Shown one piece after another: positions 40,171-48,783 of a stretch of 49,924 nt of DNA. The first letter of the stretch is position 1, and each line of letters starts with the position of its first letter. The position numbers were made by a program, and so were the translations under genes. The DNA is from an uncultured Oscillospiraceae bacterium. GTDB lineage: Bacteria > Bacillota > Clostridia > Oscillospirales > Ruminococcaceae. The notes under the pieces are model-generated. The model was not told the DNA's origin. It did no database searches and was given only the letters and a program-made list of their open reading frames with translations. The DNA is taken from the NCBI GenBank assembly GCA_934463345.1, contig CAKSJL010000004.1, forward strand, positions 1 to 49,924, written 5' to 3'.

Positions 40171-42849
40171 ATGAAAACTAAAAAACTAAAAAGCTTTATC
40201 GGCATGGCTCTGTCAGTATTTATGTTGCTGGGCGTATTTTCATCGGGAGGATTTGAGTCGATTGCAGCAGGTACATATGACGCATCAGTTTCCATTACAC
40301 CCCCAAGACCGGGAGAAACCCCTGGGGCAGGAAGTATAACAGATTCAACACTCGGATATGAAATGCTTTCGTATTACTGGGAGGATACGTGCTGTGACAA
40401 AATTTACTCGTCAGATGAATCCGGAATTATTGCGTGGATGGAATCTATTGGTGGTAGTCTGACAGGTGATAACGGAAATTTCAGTGAATTTGAGAATGGT
40501 CACAGCTATGAATTGACCATTATAGCAAAGGCAAGTAATTTTTCTGCTCCAATGGGATCAGAGGGTGTTTCAACAATTAAGGACGCTTCAACATCGGAGA
40601 TTATAGGTGATGACGATATTAATGTTATCCCGGTTAGTGCATACAAATCATATTTGCCGGAGGGAACAGCGTTTCCATCATGTATTACGGAAAAAGATTC
40701 AATGGCAGTTATTATGACAGGATATATTGAGTGTGCTCCTGAGGGACATGAGCATACGACAGGTGAAAAATCTCACGATAGTGAATATCATTGGAATATA
40801 TGTTCAGAATGTGGCGTTGTTCTTATGGATTCCAAAGTAAAACATTCTGTAAGCCATGGAGGAACAGAAAACTGGAAGGTTTTAAAGGAAGCATCAGAGG
40901 GTTCAGAGGGTCTGTGGGTAAAATCATGTTCAGGCTGCGATTATAATTTTGATACGGTTACAGTTCCAAGAACAGGGGAACAGACTATTGTTTCCAGCTA
41001 TGACGAGCTGAAGGCTGCTCTTGCAAAGGGTGGGAAACAGTGGATTCGCTTATATGATAAAGATTCATATGTAAAATGGATTATACAAGAGGATATGCAG
41101 ATTGACAATTCTCTTGTACTTGACGATCCGAACGCCGATATTACAATTGATCTTAATGGCTGGGGAATTTCAAGAGAAACAGGAAAATACGACCACGAGC
41201 TTTTTAACATTGTTTCCGGAAAGCTACGGATACTAAGCAGGACAACCAGTACTGTTACAAATAATTATAATCTGAATTTTAGAAGTGCGTCCGACGATTT
41301 TTGTCTGTTCAGGGTTGGTGTAAAGGGAACGTTAAGGATTACTAATGTTAATGGTTTTACACTTACAGAGCAATATGCATGCTCGAAGCCAACTATAATA
41401 TCAAGCGGTAATCTTACTATAGACGGTGGTATATATGACAGCTTTATAAATAAATTTTCTAAGGGTGCAGAGGGTATGGCTTCATCTGTATGGATAAACG
41501 GCGGAAAAGCTGTTATAAATGGTGGGGATATCAGAGGCTCTGCCCTGGCATTAGCAGTTACAGGCGGAAACCTTACTGTAAACAATGGAATTTTGGGTTC
41601 ATATAACACAGGCGTTTATGTTGGCAGCGATTCAAAGCTCATTGTTAATGGCGGCGTTTTTGAGAGAAAAAATAGCGCTTATAACTGGAAACAGGAGTGC
41701 GGCGTTATAGTTGATGGCGGAAGCATTGAATTAAATGGCGGAAGCTTTGATGCAAAGAATCAGGGTATAAAAATTTCTGGTGGTTCAAAGGCCGTTGTAA
41801 ATGATTGCTACATAAGTACAGACTCTGATGATGTTGATTCGCAGTACGGCGGACTTGTAATTGGCGAAACGGCTGATAATGTCAGGATATCCGGTGGAGA
41901 ATTTAGCGGCAAGAATGGCATAGTATTTTATAAAATGTTGAGGGGTTCAGCTGTTAAAGCAGAGAGAATGCTGAGCGATTATCTTACAGATGGCTGTACA
42001 GTTACAGATAATGGGATTGCGGTTGATACTGATACGGAGGCTTCGAGCTTTGGTTCATCTTACTTGGAAGTAAAAAGTGCACTTCCGGTTATTATTTCAC
42101 AGCCGGAGGCGGTTTCGGTTCTGGCAACGGGAACGATTACCTTTAAAGCAAAGGTCAAAAACGCCAGCGAATATAGGTGGTATATCTGCGAGGCTGATGA
42201 TGAGGATGGTCAGGCATACAGCTGGACTACTGCGGAACAGTACGGCGTTATAAGCGGAGTAAATTCTGATACTCTTACCATCTCAAGAGCTAGTATGTGG
42301 TTTGATGGCAAGACAGTTTACCTCTGCGCTTCTAATTCGTCCGGAAGGGCATATACAAATAATGCTGATATAACTATTGAAACACGCTCTGTACCGCAAA
42401 TTATACAGCAGCCGGAATCTGTTCTGATTGAACCGGGTGAAAGCGCAGTATTTATGTGCGATGCATGGTATGCAGACAGCTACAGCTGGTATTTTGCGGA
42501 TATAAGCTGGAATGATATTGCTGATAAGGGTTATGCAGTAGTAAGCGGAGAAAACAGTCCTGTTCTGAAGCTTTCGGGTATAACCCAGGAGCTTAGCGGA
42601 CTTAAATTTTACTGTCGTGTTACCAACAGCAATGGTTATTCCACAACGAAATATGCTCGTATCATAGTTAAAAAAAGGGGAGATGTTAACAGCGATGGAT
42701 ATTTTAATATTGCTGACGCAGTTTCACTTAAAAAATGGCTTTCAGGCAGCGGAGAGCTTAAAGCTTGGGAAGCCGGCGACTATAATGGTGATAACATAAT
42801 TGATGTATTTGACTTTGTTTCTATGAAAAGAGCACTCCTTGCAGGCTGA
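40171..42849 (+). CDS. Secreted dockerin protein with beta-helix and two Ig-like domains
   Basis: 892 residues: signal peptide (about 1-32, SIAA-GT), a unique N-terminal part (40-210), a short Cys/His segment (SEYHWNICSECG, then CSGCDYNF; about 215-285) like the giant protein's repeats, a right-handed beta-helix-like region with many NGG repeats (about 300-640: INGGKAVINGGDIRG, LNGGSFDAKNQGIKI), two Ig-like domains (about 650-740 and 755-835; IISQPEAVSVLATG, IIQQPESVLIEPGE) and a C-terminal dockerin (about 838-892; loops VNSDGYFNIADA and YNGDNIIDVFDF). No pectinase-type catalytic residues can be assigned. ATG 40171 has GGAGGAAT upstream. Fourth gene in an apparent operon from the GT4 gene. 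A terminator follows. Confidence 0.87.
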   Translation: MKTKKLKSFIGMALSVFMLLGVFSSGGFESIAAGTYDASVSITPPRPGETPGAGSITDSTLGYEMLSYYWEDTCCDKIYSSDESGIIAWMESIGGSLTGDNGNFSEFENGHSYELTIIAKASNFSAPMGSEGVSTIKDASTSEIIGDDDINVIPVSAYKSYLPEGTAFPSCITEKDSMAVIMTGYIECAPEGHEHTTGEKSHDSEYHWNICSECGVVLMDSKVKHSVSHGGTENWKVLKEASEGSEGLWVKSCSGCDYNFDTVTVPRTGEQTIVSSYDELKAALAKGGKQWIRLYDKDSYVKWIIQEDMQIDNSLVLDDPNADITIDLNGWGISRETGKYDHELFNIVSGKLRILSRTTSTVTNNYNLNFRSASDDFCLFRVGVKGTLRITNVNGFTLTEQYACSKPTIISSGNLTIDGGIYDSFINKFSKGAEGMASSVWINGGKAVINGGDIRGSALALAVTGGNLTVNNGILGSYNTGVYVGSDSKLIVNGGVFERKNSAYNWKQECGVIVDGGSIELNGGSFDAKNQGIKISGGSKAVVNDCYISTDSDDVDSQYGGLVIGETADNVRISGGEFSGKNGIVFYKMLRGSAVKAERMLSDYLTDGCTVTDNGIAVDTDTEASSFGSSYLEVKSALPVIISQPEAVSVLATGTITFKAKVKNASEYRWYICEADDEDGQAYSWTTAEQYGVISGVNSDTLTISRASMWFDGKTVYLCASNSSGRAYTNNADITIETRSVPQIIQQPESVLIEPGESAVFMCDAWYADSYSWYFADISWNDIADKGYAVVSGENSPVLKLSGITQELSGLKFYCRVTNSNGYSTTKYARIIVKKRGDVNSDGYFNIADAVSLKKWLSGSGELKAWEAGDYNGDNIIDVFDFVSMKRALLAG

Positions 42850-42877
42850 TGCAGAAGAGTGCAGTATATAACAAAAA

Positions 42878-42905
42878 TACCCCCGATCGTAAAAGACCGG
42901 GGGTA
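42878..42905. terminator. Bidirectional terminator between convergent genes
   Basis: ATACCCCCGATC / GACCGGGGGTA with an AT-rich loop, between the beta-helix gene (plus) and the orphan secreted protein (minus). Confidence 0.85.
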
Positions 42906-42930
42906 AAATATTTTCAGTATTCAGCGCTTA

Positions 42931-45177
42931 TTAGTACTCAACTCCTGTGAATGATTTTGCCGTCATTCCGACATTGTATATCTCGCAGCAAAGATCTTTA
43001 AGTTCCTGGTCATAGTCCTTGCCATTTAAAATTGTGTAAACATAATCATAAACGCATAAGTGGCAGGTGTCTACGTTAACACCATTAACTGTAAATCTGC
43101 CCTCCAGATTATATCCAAAATAGTCTGGAGTTATTCCATTAATTTCTTCCGCATTCTGACTGAGAGAGAAATCTCTTTTTCCTATAGTATCATAAATATT
43201 AAAAAATCCCTTAAAGGCGTCAGTAGTATATGTCTTTATTCCGGCAGTATTGTTTAATAGCAATGTCTGACCGATATATTCAGAATAACCTGTAATTTTG
43301 TCAGTATAGCTATTAACGCCACTTTTTGCCGTTGCTTCACTTGTCCAGCTTACATCGCCGGAATTGAGGTATCTTGAAGCGAGACTGTCTGTATTTGTCT
43401 TGAAATATGTCTGTGCCCTTGAGCCGTAGAGAATCATAGCCTTTGCAAATTCTTTTTCTTTCCAATCTGCATTTGTGTTATAGAAAATGTCAGCGAGAAC
43501 CGAAGCCATGCAGAAATCTGCCTTATCTCCGTTTTTGTCATATATGACCGGGGTTCTATTCATACTATTGTATGTGATCTCAATTGGATTTGCCATATCC
43601 TTTGGTGCAACATCTTTAATAATAGCACGGCAGTTTGCTTCCGAATCATCACTATTAGTAAATGTTACACAATTTCCGCCGTTTACACTGGCACCAAATA
43701 CTTTATTAGCATCATCAGCGTCATAATCAGGAATGAAAAAATTTACATCGAGGTATACGCCATAGTATTTATCATTACTTTTTCCGATTTTAACATTGCT
43801 TGAAACGCAGTAAGGAGCTGTTCCGGCGTGAAGTGTAACAGATTTTCCTACTTCCTTTGCGTCGATGGATGTTGATGTTCCGCTTACAAATTTTTCTGCG
43901 CCGTTTTCAACAACAGCGTGTTTAGCGGTGATTGTTCCGCTTATAATTGCCGGATAATCATCTAATCGCTTATATGCTGTAATGTCCAGATTTTCAAAGG
44001 TGATGCTTGGAGCGTACATGCAAAGAGTATTTGCTGAATCGAGACAAAGAGACGCGTCTGAGCCGATTCCTGTGAACTTGATATCTGAGCCTGAAATTAC
44101 AACTTGCGAGGAAATTAAGCGATTTTTTCCCTTGACTTCAATTTCGGCATTTTTCCAGTTAGTTATGAATAATACTCCACCTTCTTCATTTTTATTTTCA
44201 AAGGTACAATTATCAAGAACTAATTTTTTATCGCCGTTTTCTTTAGTCTGAATTTCGATTCCAGGGACTGGCGTTTGTATGGTTGTACCGACTGTGGAGT
44301 TAAGATCACCATATTGAACCACAAAACGTTCATCGCCTCTGTAAGAAAGACCAAAATTACGAACATCACAATTGTTAAAATAAAAGACTTTTTCGTAAAT
44401 GTTTTTGGCATTAATCTGTTCGTTAGTAATTGATTTTGTTGTTCCGCTTTGCCATTCTTCATCGTTATCGCCGAACTTTATTTTTCCCGCACCATACATA
44501 ATGGCGTTATCTGCCGTAATTTTAGTTGTGCTGGTGATAGACGTTGCTGTAATATCTGAATTGGTAATGGTAATATCTCCGTTCGCTGTAATTGGATTTT
44601 GTGGGTATGAATCGGACGTATCACATGCATAAATACTTGCGTCTGTAATATTTAAGCTGCCCTCTGATTCTATGGCGTTACATTTATCTTTTGCTTTTAT
44701 CCTCAGCTTTGTTCCTTCTGTGCATTTTATGGTCGTGCCATCTGCAACCTTAAGACAACCAGGTGTTTGATCTTCTTTTGGTTTTGATGTAATTTTACAT
44801 TCACCATCAAATTCAATTGTCAGACCTTTTACCGCAGATGTGTCGAGAACGTACTCTGTTTTAATCTCAGAGATTGTTGAATTACAAAATTCAATGTTGT
44901 TAATTTTGAGAGTCTTGGTAGCAGAATCATATTCAAAATTATCATTCAGACTAACAACACCACCATCCATAATCGTTCCATCTGCGTTAAGCTTGAAACC
45001 GCCATACCTTGTCTCAGCAAAAAAGGGTGCGGCTGGTGCAACGGGTGTTGAATCATCAGCATTTACACTCATGCTTTTCTCCAGAAGCTTTGAGATCGGC
45101 GTTTCAAGCCCCGGAGCTGACGAAACGGTCAGAACCGCTGCAATTGTCGCCGCAAAAAACTTTTTGAGTCTTTTCAT
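42931..45177 (-). CDS. Large secreted protein of unknown function, beta-helix-like
   Basis: 748 residues. A signal peptide (1-about 20, APG or a later site) precedes a region of short repeated beta-strands (about 60-480: ITANGDITITNSDITA, GSDIKFTGIGSDASL, ITAYKRLDDYP) resembling a beta-helix. A C-terminal globular region (about 540-748: AKAMILYGSRAQTYF, HLCVYDYVYTILNGKDY, LCCEIYNVG) has no family I can name. No dockerin, sortase or catalytic motif was seen. It has a consensus promoter and AAGGAG before the ATG and is monocistronic. It may be an adhesin or polysaccharide-binding protein; this is a guess from shape only. Confidence 0.72.
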   Translation of the reverse strand: MKRLKKFFAATIAAVLTVSSAPGLETPISKLLEKSMSVNADDSTPVAPAAPFFAETRYGGFKLNADGTIMDGGVVSLNDNFEYDSATKTLKINNIEFCNSTISEIKTEYVLDTSAVKGLTIEFDGECKITSKPKEDQTPGCLKVADGTTIKCTEGTKLRIKAKDKCNAIESEGSLNITDASIYACDTSDSYPQNPITANGDITITNSDITATSITSTTKITADNAIMYGAGKIKFGDNDEEWQSGTTKSITNEQINAKNIYEKVFYFNNCDVRNFGLSYRGDERFVVQYGDLNSTVGTTIQTPVPGIEIQTKENGDKKLVLDNCTFENKNEEGGVLFITNWKNAEIEVKGKNRLISSQVVISGSDIKFTGIGSDASLCLDSANTLCMYAPSITFENLDITAYKRLDDYPAIISGTITAKHAVVENGAEKFVSGTSTSIDAKEVGKSVTLHAGTAPYCVSSNVKIGKSNDKYYGVYLDVNFFIPDYDADDANKVFGASVNGGNCVTFTNSDDSEANCRAIIKDVAPKDMANPIEITYNSMNRTPVIYDKNGDKADFCMASVLADIFYNTNADWKEKEFAKAMILYGSRAQTYFKTNTDSLASRYLNSGDVSWTSEATAKSGVNSYTDKITGYSEYIGQTLLLNNTAGIKTYTTDAFKGFFNIYDTIGKRDFSLSQNAEEINGITPDYFGYNLEGRFTVNGVNVDTCHLCVYDYVYTILNGKDYDQELKDLCCEIYNVGMTAKSFTGVEY

Positions 45178-45227
45178 ATAATGTCTCCTTACGTCATTAG
45201 AAATGTTTTAATTAAGATTGTTTATAC

Positions 45228-45256
45228 ATTATAACATATGACGTACAATATTGCAA
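45228..45256 (-). promoter_or_regulatory. Promoter of the secreted orphan gene
   Basis: Minus strand: TTGCAA (45256-45251), 17-base spacer, TATAAT (45233-45228). Confidence 0.7.
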
Positions 45257-45297
45257 CAGTAATTTTGAAAATTTCACAAAAATACATATGCGCTTTT

Positions 45298-46272
45298 TCA
45301 GCCCTGGGGCAGTATTCTTGCTTCTCCGGAGTTAAGTATTTCCTCGGTCTGGTCGTCGTATCTCACGATAAGTCCGGCGTCGTCGCTTATCCCGAGAGCC
45401 AGGGCAGTGCGTTCGTCGCTGAACTTTGAAACTGCGACATGCTTTCCTATTATAAAAGAGCGTCGGCGGTATTCGTCAAGGAAAGATTTGCTTTCAAGCT
45501 CGTCAAGGTACTTGTCGATATTGTTGAGAATTTCTGCTATAAGGCGGCTTCTTGGGGGGATTTTTCCGGTTTCGTCCTCAATCGAGGTCGCCTTTTCAAG
45601 AAGTTCTTCAGGAAGGGTTTCCTTTATGCTTCTGAGGTTTATTCCGATTCCGGCAACGGCATAGTCAAGACCTCCGCTTTCAAAGTTTATGGAAGCTTCT
45701 GTGAGTATACCGCAGATTTTTTTTCCGTTCAGATAAAGGTCATTGACCCACTTTATTTTAACGTCTGTGCCACAAACCTTGTCAACTGCCTGTGCCGCCG
45801 CCGCCGCAATGCAGGAGGTTATAAGCTGACTTGATTTAAGGTCAGTGTCCGGGCGCAGGATAACACTCATATATATGCTTCCTCCGGCGGGTGAAACAAA
45901 GTGGCGGTCAAGTCTGCCCTTTCCGGCAGTCTGCATATCCGAAACGACTGTTGTTCCGCTTGGTGCGCCGTCTGACGCAAGTTTTTTTGCATAGTTGTTT
46001 GTTGAGTCTATGATATCAAATATATGAACCTTTCTTTCAGGAGCTGACGTAAGATACTTTTTCATGACAAGTTCATTCAGAACCGTTCCCTCTGAAACGA
46101 GAGCATAGCCCTTGTTTGTAACAGCTTCAATGTCAAAACCGTCGGTGCGCAGGGCGGTAACGGCTTTCCAGACTGAGTTTCTGGTTATGCCAAGACTTTC
46201 GGCGAGGGTTTCTCCGGATACAAAATCCTCCGCTTCAAGCAGTATTTTCAGCACGTTTTCTTTTGTTTTCAT
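45298..46272 (-). CDS. birA: Biotin ligase / biotin operon repressor BirA
   Basis: 324 residues from ATG 46272, which follows AAAGGGTGA; an open frame upstream has no site and lies over the promoter. An N-terminal winged helix (about 1-60, LAESLGITRNSVWKAV) precedes the ligase domain with DSTNNYAKKLA, DMQTAGKGRLDRHF (biotin/ATP loop), SIYMSVILRP, KWVNDLYLNGKKICGILTE and a C-terminal SH3-like part. It attaches biotin to acceptor carboxylases and can repress biotin genes. Own promoter; divergent from the YtaF-like gene. Confidence 0.95.
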   Translation of the reverse strand: MKTKENVLKILLEAEDFVSGETLAESLGITRNSVWKAVTALRTDGFDIEAVTNKGYALVSEGTVLNELVMKKYLTSAPERKVHIFDIIDSTNNYAKKLASDGAPSGTTVVSDMQTAGKGRLDRHFVSPAGGSIYMSVILRPDTDLKSSQLITSCIAAAAAQAVDKVCGTDVKIKWVNDLYLNGKKICGILTEASINFESGGLDYAVAGIGINLRSIKETLPEELLEKATSIEDETGKIPPRSRLIAEILNNIDKYLDELESKSFLDEYRRRSFIIGKHVAVSKFSDERTALALGISDDAGLIVRYDDQTEEILNSGEARILPQG

Positions 46273-46306
46273 TTTTTTCACCCTTTCAGTTACATCTGCA
46301 TAAAAT

Positions 46307-46335
46307 AATATAACACAAATTCTGAAAAAATACAA
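46307..46335 (-). promoter_or_regulatory. Promoter of birA
   Basis: Minus strand: TTGTAT (46335-46330), 17-base spacer, TATATT (46312-46307), about 30 bases before the ATG. Confidence 0.6.
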
Positions 46336-46350
46336 CAGAGGTATGCTGAA

Positions 46351-46983
46351 ATGAATACATATTTTATACAGGACATAATGCTTGTCCTTGCTGTTTCACT
46401 TGACGCTTTTATTGCCGCTTTTTCGTTTGGTTCAGGGAAAATCAGAATTCCTCCGGTTTCTAATGTTATAGTGAACCTGATATGTACAGCTGTTCTGACG
46501 GCGGCAATTGCCTGTTCTTCAGTTATAGGTGGCATAATTCCCAATTCGCTGTGTCGTGCCGTCGGAGCTGGCATACTTATTATTATGGGGACAGTTTCGC
46601 TTTTTGAAAATCTGCTCAAGGGCGCTCTGAGGAAAAGACAGGGAGAGGGAGGACTGCATTTCCGGTTTCTGAGCATAGACTTCGTTATATGCGTTTATCT
46701 TGACGAGACAAAGGCTGACTGCGACCTTTCAAAAACGCTTTCTGCAAAGGAGGCAGTTGCTCTGGCGTTTGCACTATCAGCTGATTCGGCTGCAAGCGGT
46801 CTTGGCATAGGATTCGGGCATACATGCATACCAAGAGTTGCTGCTGCAAGTTTTATAGCCGGAATTATATTTGTGTTTCTGGGCAGTGTTCTCGGACAAA
46901 AGGCGGCATGCCGCAAGCCTAAGCTTTCCTGGCTTTCCGGTGCAATACTGATAGCTCTGGGAATTTTTAATGCGGCTCTCTGA
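46351..46983 (+). CDS. ytaF: YtaF/MntP-family membrane protein
   Basis: 210 residues with six hydrophobic segments in two similar halves. The first has VLAVSLDAFIAAFSFG, the second LAFALSADSAASGLGIGFG; such paired Asp-containing helices mark the MntP/YtaF family. YtaF is a sporulation-linked membrane protein in Bacillus and MntP relatives export Mn(II). The role here is not determined. GAGGT lies before the ATG. Divergent from birA. Confidence 0.78.
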   Translation: MNTYFIQDIMLVLAVSLDAFIAAFSFGSGKIRIPPVSNVIVNLICTAVLTAAIACSSVIGGIIPNSLCRAVGAGILIIMGTVSLFENLLKGALRKRQGEGGLHFRFLSIDFVICVYLDETKADCDLSKTLSAKEAVALAFALSADSAASGLGIGFGHTCIPRVAAASFIAGIIFVFLGSVLGQKAACRKPKLSWLSGAILIALGIFNAAL

Positions 46984-47033
46984 TTTGCGTTCGGAGAAAT
47001 GCTGTGTTATAATAGTATAGGCAAAATCTATTC

Positions 47034-47198
47034 TAAGAACCCGTCTTCACAAGATATGTGTGCGGATTTCCAAGCACAATTTTTATGCAGACAAGGCAAA
47101 AATGCGCAGGCATACTTGTGTATGGCAAGCACTTTTAACGCAGTATGCGAAAAAATTTGCTGAAAGACGTGCGCATTCGCTTGTGAAGACAGGTTCTA
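47034..47198 (+). mobile_element. MITE-like inverted-repeat element, copy C
   Basis: 165 bp bounded by TA on both sides. Terminal inverted repeats: AGAACCCGTCTTCACAAG left, CTTGTGAAGACAGGTTCT right, with one mismatch. The interior is an imperfect palindrome that can fold into a long hairpin. Copies A and B are its relatives at 5559 and 34101. The size, TA edges and lack of a gene fit a MITE moved by an IS630/Tc1-type transposase not seen here. It lies 42 bases before the CLC start codon. Confidence 0.8.
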
Positions 47199-47239
47199 AG
47201 ATAAAGCATGCTGAAATTACTGGATATGGGGATGTTGAA

Positions 47240-48511
47240 TTGAAAAAATTTATATTAAAGGTCATTGAACGAATAAAAAAGGCTTTGCCGGAAATGTCGG
47301 AGAGTTTCCTGAAATGGGTGGTTCTTGCTCTTATTACCGGAGGAACAGTCGGAGTTGTTTCTTCGTTTTTTCACCTGGGACTGCGTGAAGCTGCTGAAAT
47401 AAGGGAGCGTTTTCCGCTTGTGATCCTTTCGCTGCCGGTCTGCGGTATTCTTATAGTACTTCTTTATAAGCTGCTGGGGCTTACGCATGACAAGGGGACT
47501 AATATGGTAATCATGGCGGTAAGAGACGGAGATAAGATGACCTGGCGCAATACTGTGAGTATTTTCGTAAGTTCTGTGCTGACGCATATAGGTGGAGGTT
47601 CTGCTGGACGTGAGGGGGCGGCTCTTCAGATAGGCGGTAGTATTGGCTCGCAGATAGGACTCTGGCTGAGACTTGACTCAAAGGACTGCCGCATGCTTAC
47701 AATGTGTGGAATGAGCGCCGGCTTTTCAGCTTTGTTTGGAACACCGGTTGCAGCGGCTTTCTTTTCGATGGAGGTAATAAGCGTCGGAATAATGCATTAT
47801 TCAGCGCTTGTGCCATGTATAATTTCTGCTCTTACAGGACTCTGGATCTCGTCGCAGTTTGGCGTTCATCCTGATACACAGACGATAATATTTGGCAGAG
47901 TGGATTATGTGCTTTACTTAAAGGTTTTGGTAATAGCGCTTTTATGTGCGTTTCTCAGCATAATATTCTGTTTTGTTTTAAAAAATGCGGCACGTTTTTA
48001 CCGGATATTTATAAGAAATCCGTATATCAGAATTGTTTCGGGAGCTGCCGCAGTTGTTGTACTTACATTTATATGCCGGACGCATGATTATAATGGTGCC
48101 GGTTCGGAGGTAATAGACAGGGCGTTTTCTGAAACTGCGTCCTGGGAGGCATTTGCACTGAAGCTGTTGTTTACCGCTCTGACTCTTGGCGCAGGCTTCA
48201 AGGGCGGAGAGATTATGCCGGTATTCTTTATTGGTGCAACCTTCGGAAGCGCATTTGCGCCTGTTCTGGGTCTGGACAGCTCTCTCGGCGCAGCGGTCGG
48301 ATTGCTTTGCCTTTTCTGCGGAGTTACAAACTGTCCGGTTACGACGGTTTTTCTGGGAGCTGAGCTTTTTGGTGCACAAAATCTGCCGGTGTACCTTCTG
48401 GCATGCGGCGTGTCGTATATGCTTTCAGGATATGCCGGGCTTTACAGTGAGCAGAAGATACTGTATTCAAAGCTCGAACCGAAATATATAGATAAGAAGA
48501 TAGGAAAATAA
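47240..48511 (+). CDS. CLC-family chloride channel/antiporter
   Basis: 423 residues with about 11 hydrophobic segments. GGGSAGREGAALQIGGSIGS carries the gating-glutamate motif (GREGP in classic CLCs), GTPVAAAFFSMEV and KGGEIMPVFFIGATFG match the later pore motifs. The protein moves chloride or a related anion, possibly with H+. The open frame reaches back to 47060, but that extension lies in repeat copy C, so the TTG at 47240 (GGGGATG upstream) is preferred. A hairpin follows the stop. Confidence 0.9.
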   Translation: MKKFILKVIERIKKALPEMSESFLKWVVLALITGGTVGVVSSFFHLGLREAAEIRERFPLVILSLPVCGILIVLLYKLLGLTHDKGTNMVIMAVRDGDKMTWRNTVSIFVSSVLTHIGGGSAGREGAALQIGGSIGSQIGLWLRLDSKDCRMLTMCGMSAGFSALFGTPVAAAFFSMEVISVGIMHYSALVPCIISALTGLWISSQFGVHPDTQTIIFGRVDYVLYLKVLVIALLCAFLSIIFCFVLKNAARFYRIFIRNPYIRIVSGAAAVVVLTFICRTHDYNGAGSEVIDRAFSETASWEAFALKLLFTALTLGAGFKGGEIMPVFFIGATFGSAFAPVLGLDSSLGAAVGLLCLFCGVTNCPVTTVFLGAELFGAQNLPVYLLACGVSYMLSGYAGLYSEQKILYSKLEPKYIDKKIGK

Positions 48512-48536
48512 CAAGAGTATAGCTTTCTGATCTTGT

Positions 48537-48561
48537 GAGGATGTCCTCTTTGGGCATCCTC
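48537..48561 (+). terminator. Terminator of the CLC gene
   Basis: GAGGATG / CATCCTC with an 11-base loop, followed by TTGATTT. The T-run is short. Confidence 0.6.
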
Positions 48562-48679
48562 TTGATTTATATAAAAATGCTGAAATGCTGATGAAATTTC
48601 CACTTTATTGTTAATCTGTACATTTTATTTATTTAAAATAGCTTTGATTTGTTCAGGTATACAAAAATAAAATTTTCTC

Positions 48680-48708
48680 TTGACATTTCCCTTTGTTAGT
48701 GTTAAATT
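48680..48708 (+). promoter_or_regulatory. Promoter of hrcA-grpE operon
   Basis: TTGACA (48680-48685), 17-base spacer, TAAATT (48703-48708), directly before the CIRCE element. Confidence 0.75.
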
Positions 48709-48712
48709 ATAT

Positions 48713-48739
48713 TTAGCACTCAGGGAGTGCGAGTGCTAA
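48713..48739. promoter_or_regulatory. CIRCE heat-shock operator
   Basis: TTAGCACTC, nine-base spacer, GAGTGCTAA: a perfect copy of the CIRCE consensus bound by HrcA, just after the promoter of hrcA. It provides autoregulation of the operon. Confidence 0.98.
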
Positions 48740-48783
48740 CACTTATAAATCACAGCTGCCAGCAGCAGGGGAGGAAGGGTAAT

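Noticed and set aside
47060..47239. N-terminal extension of the CLC frame
   Set aside because: It is wholly within or next to the repeat element copy C, has no ribosome binding site, and is unlike CLC N-termini.
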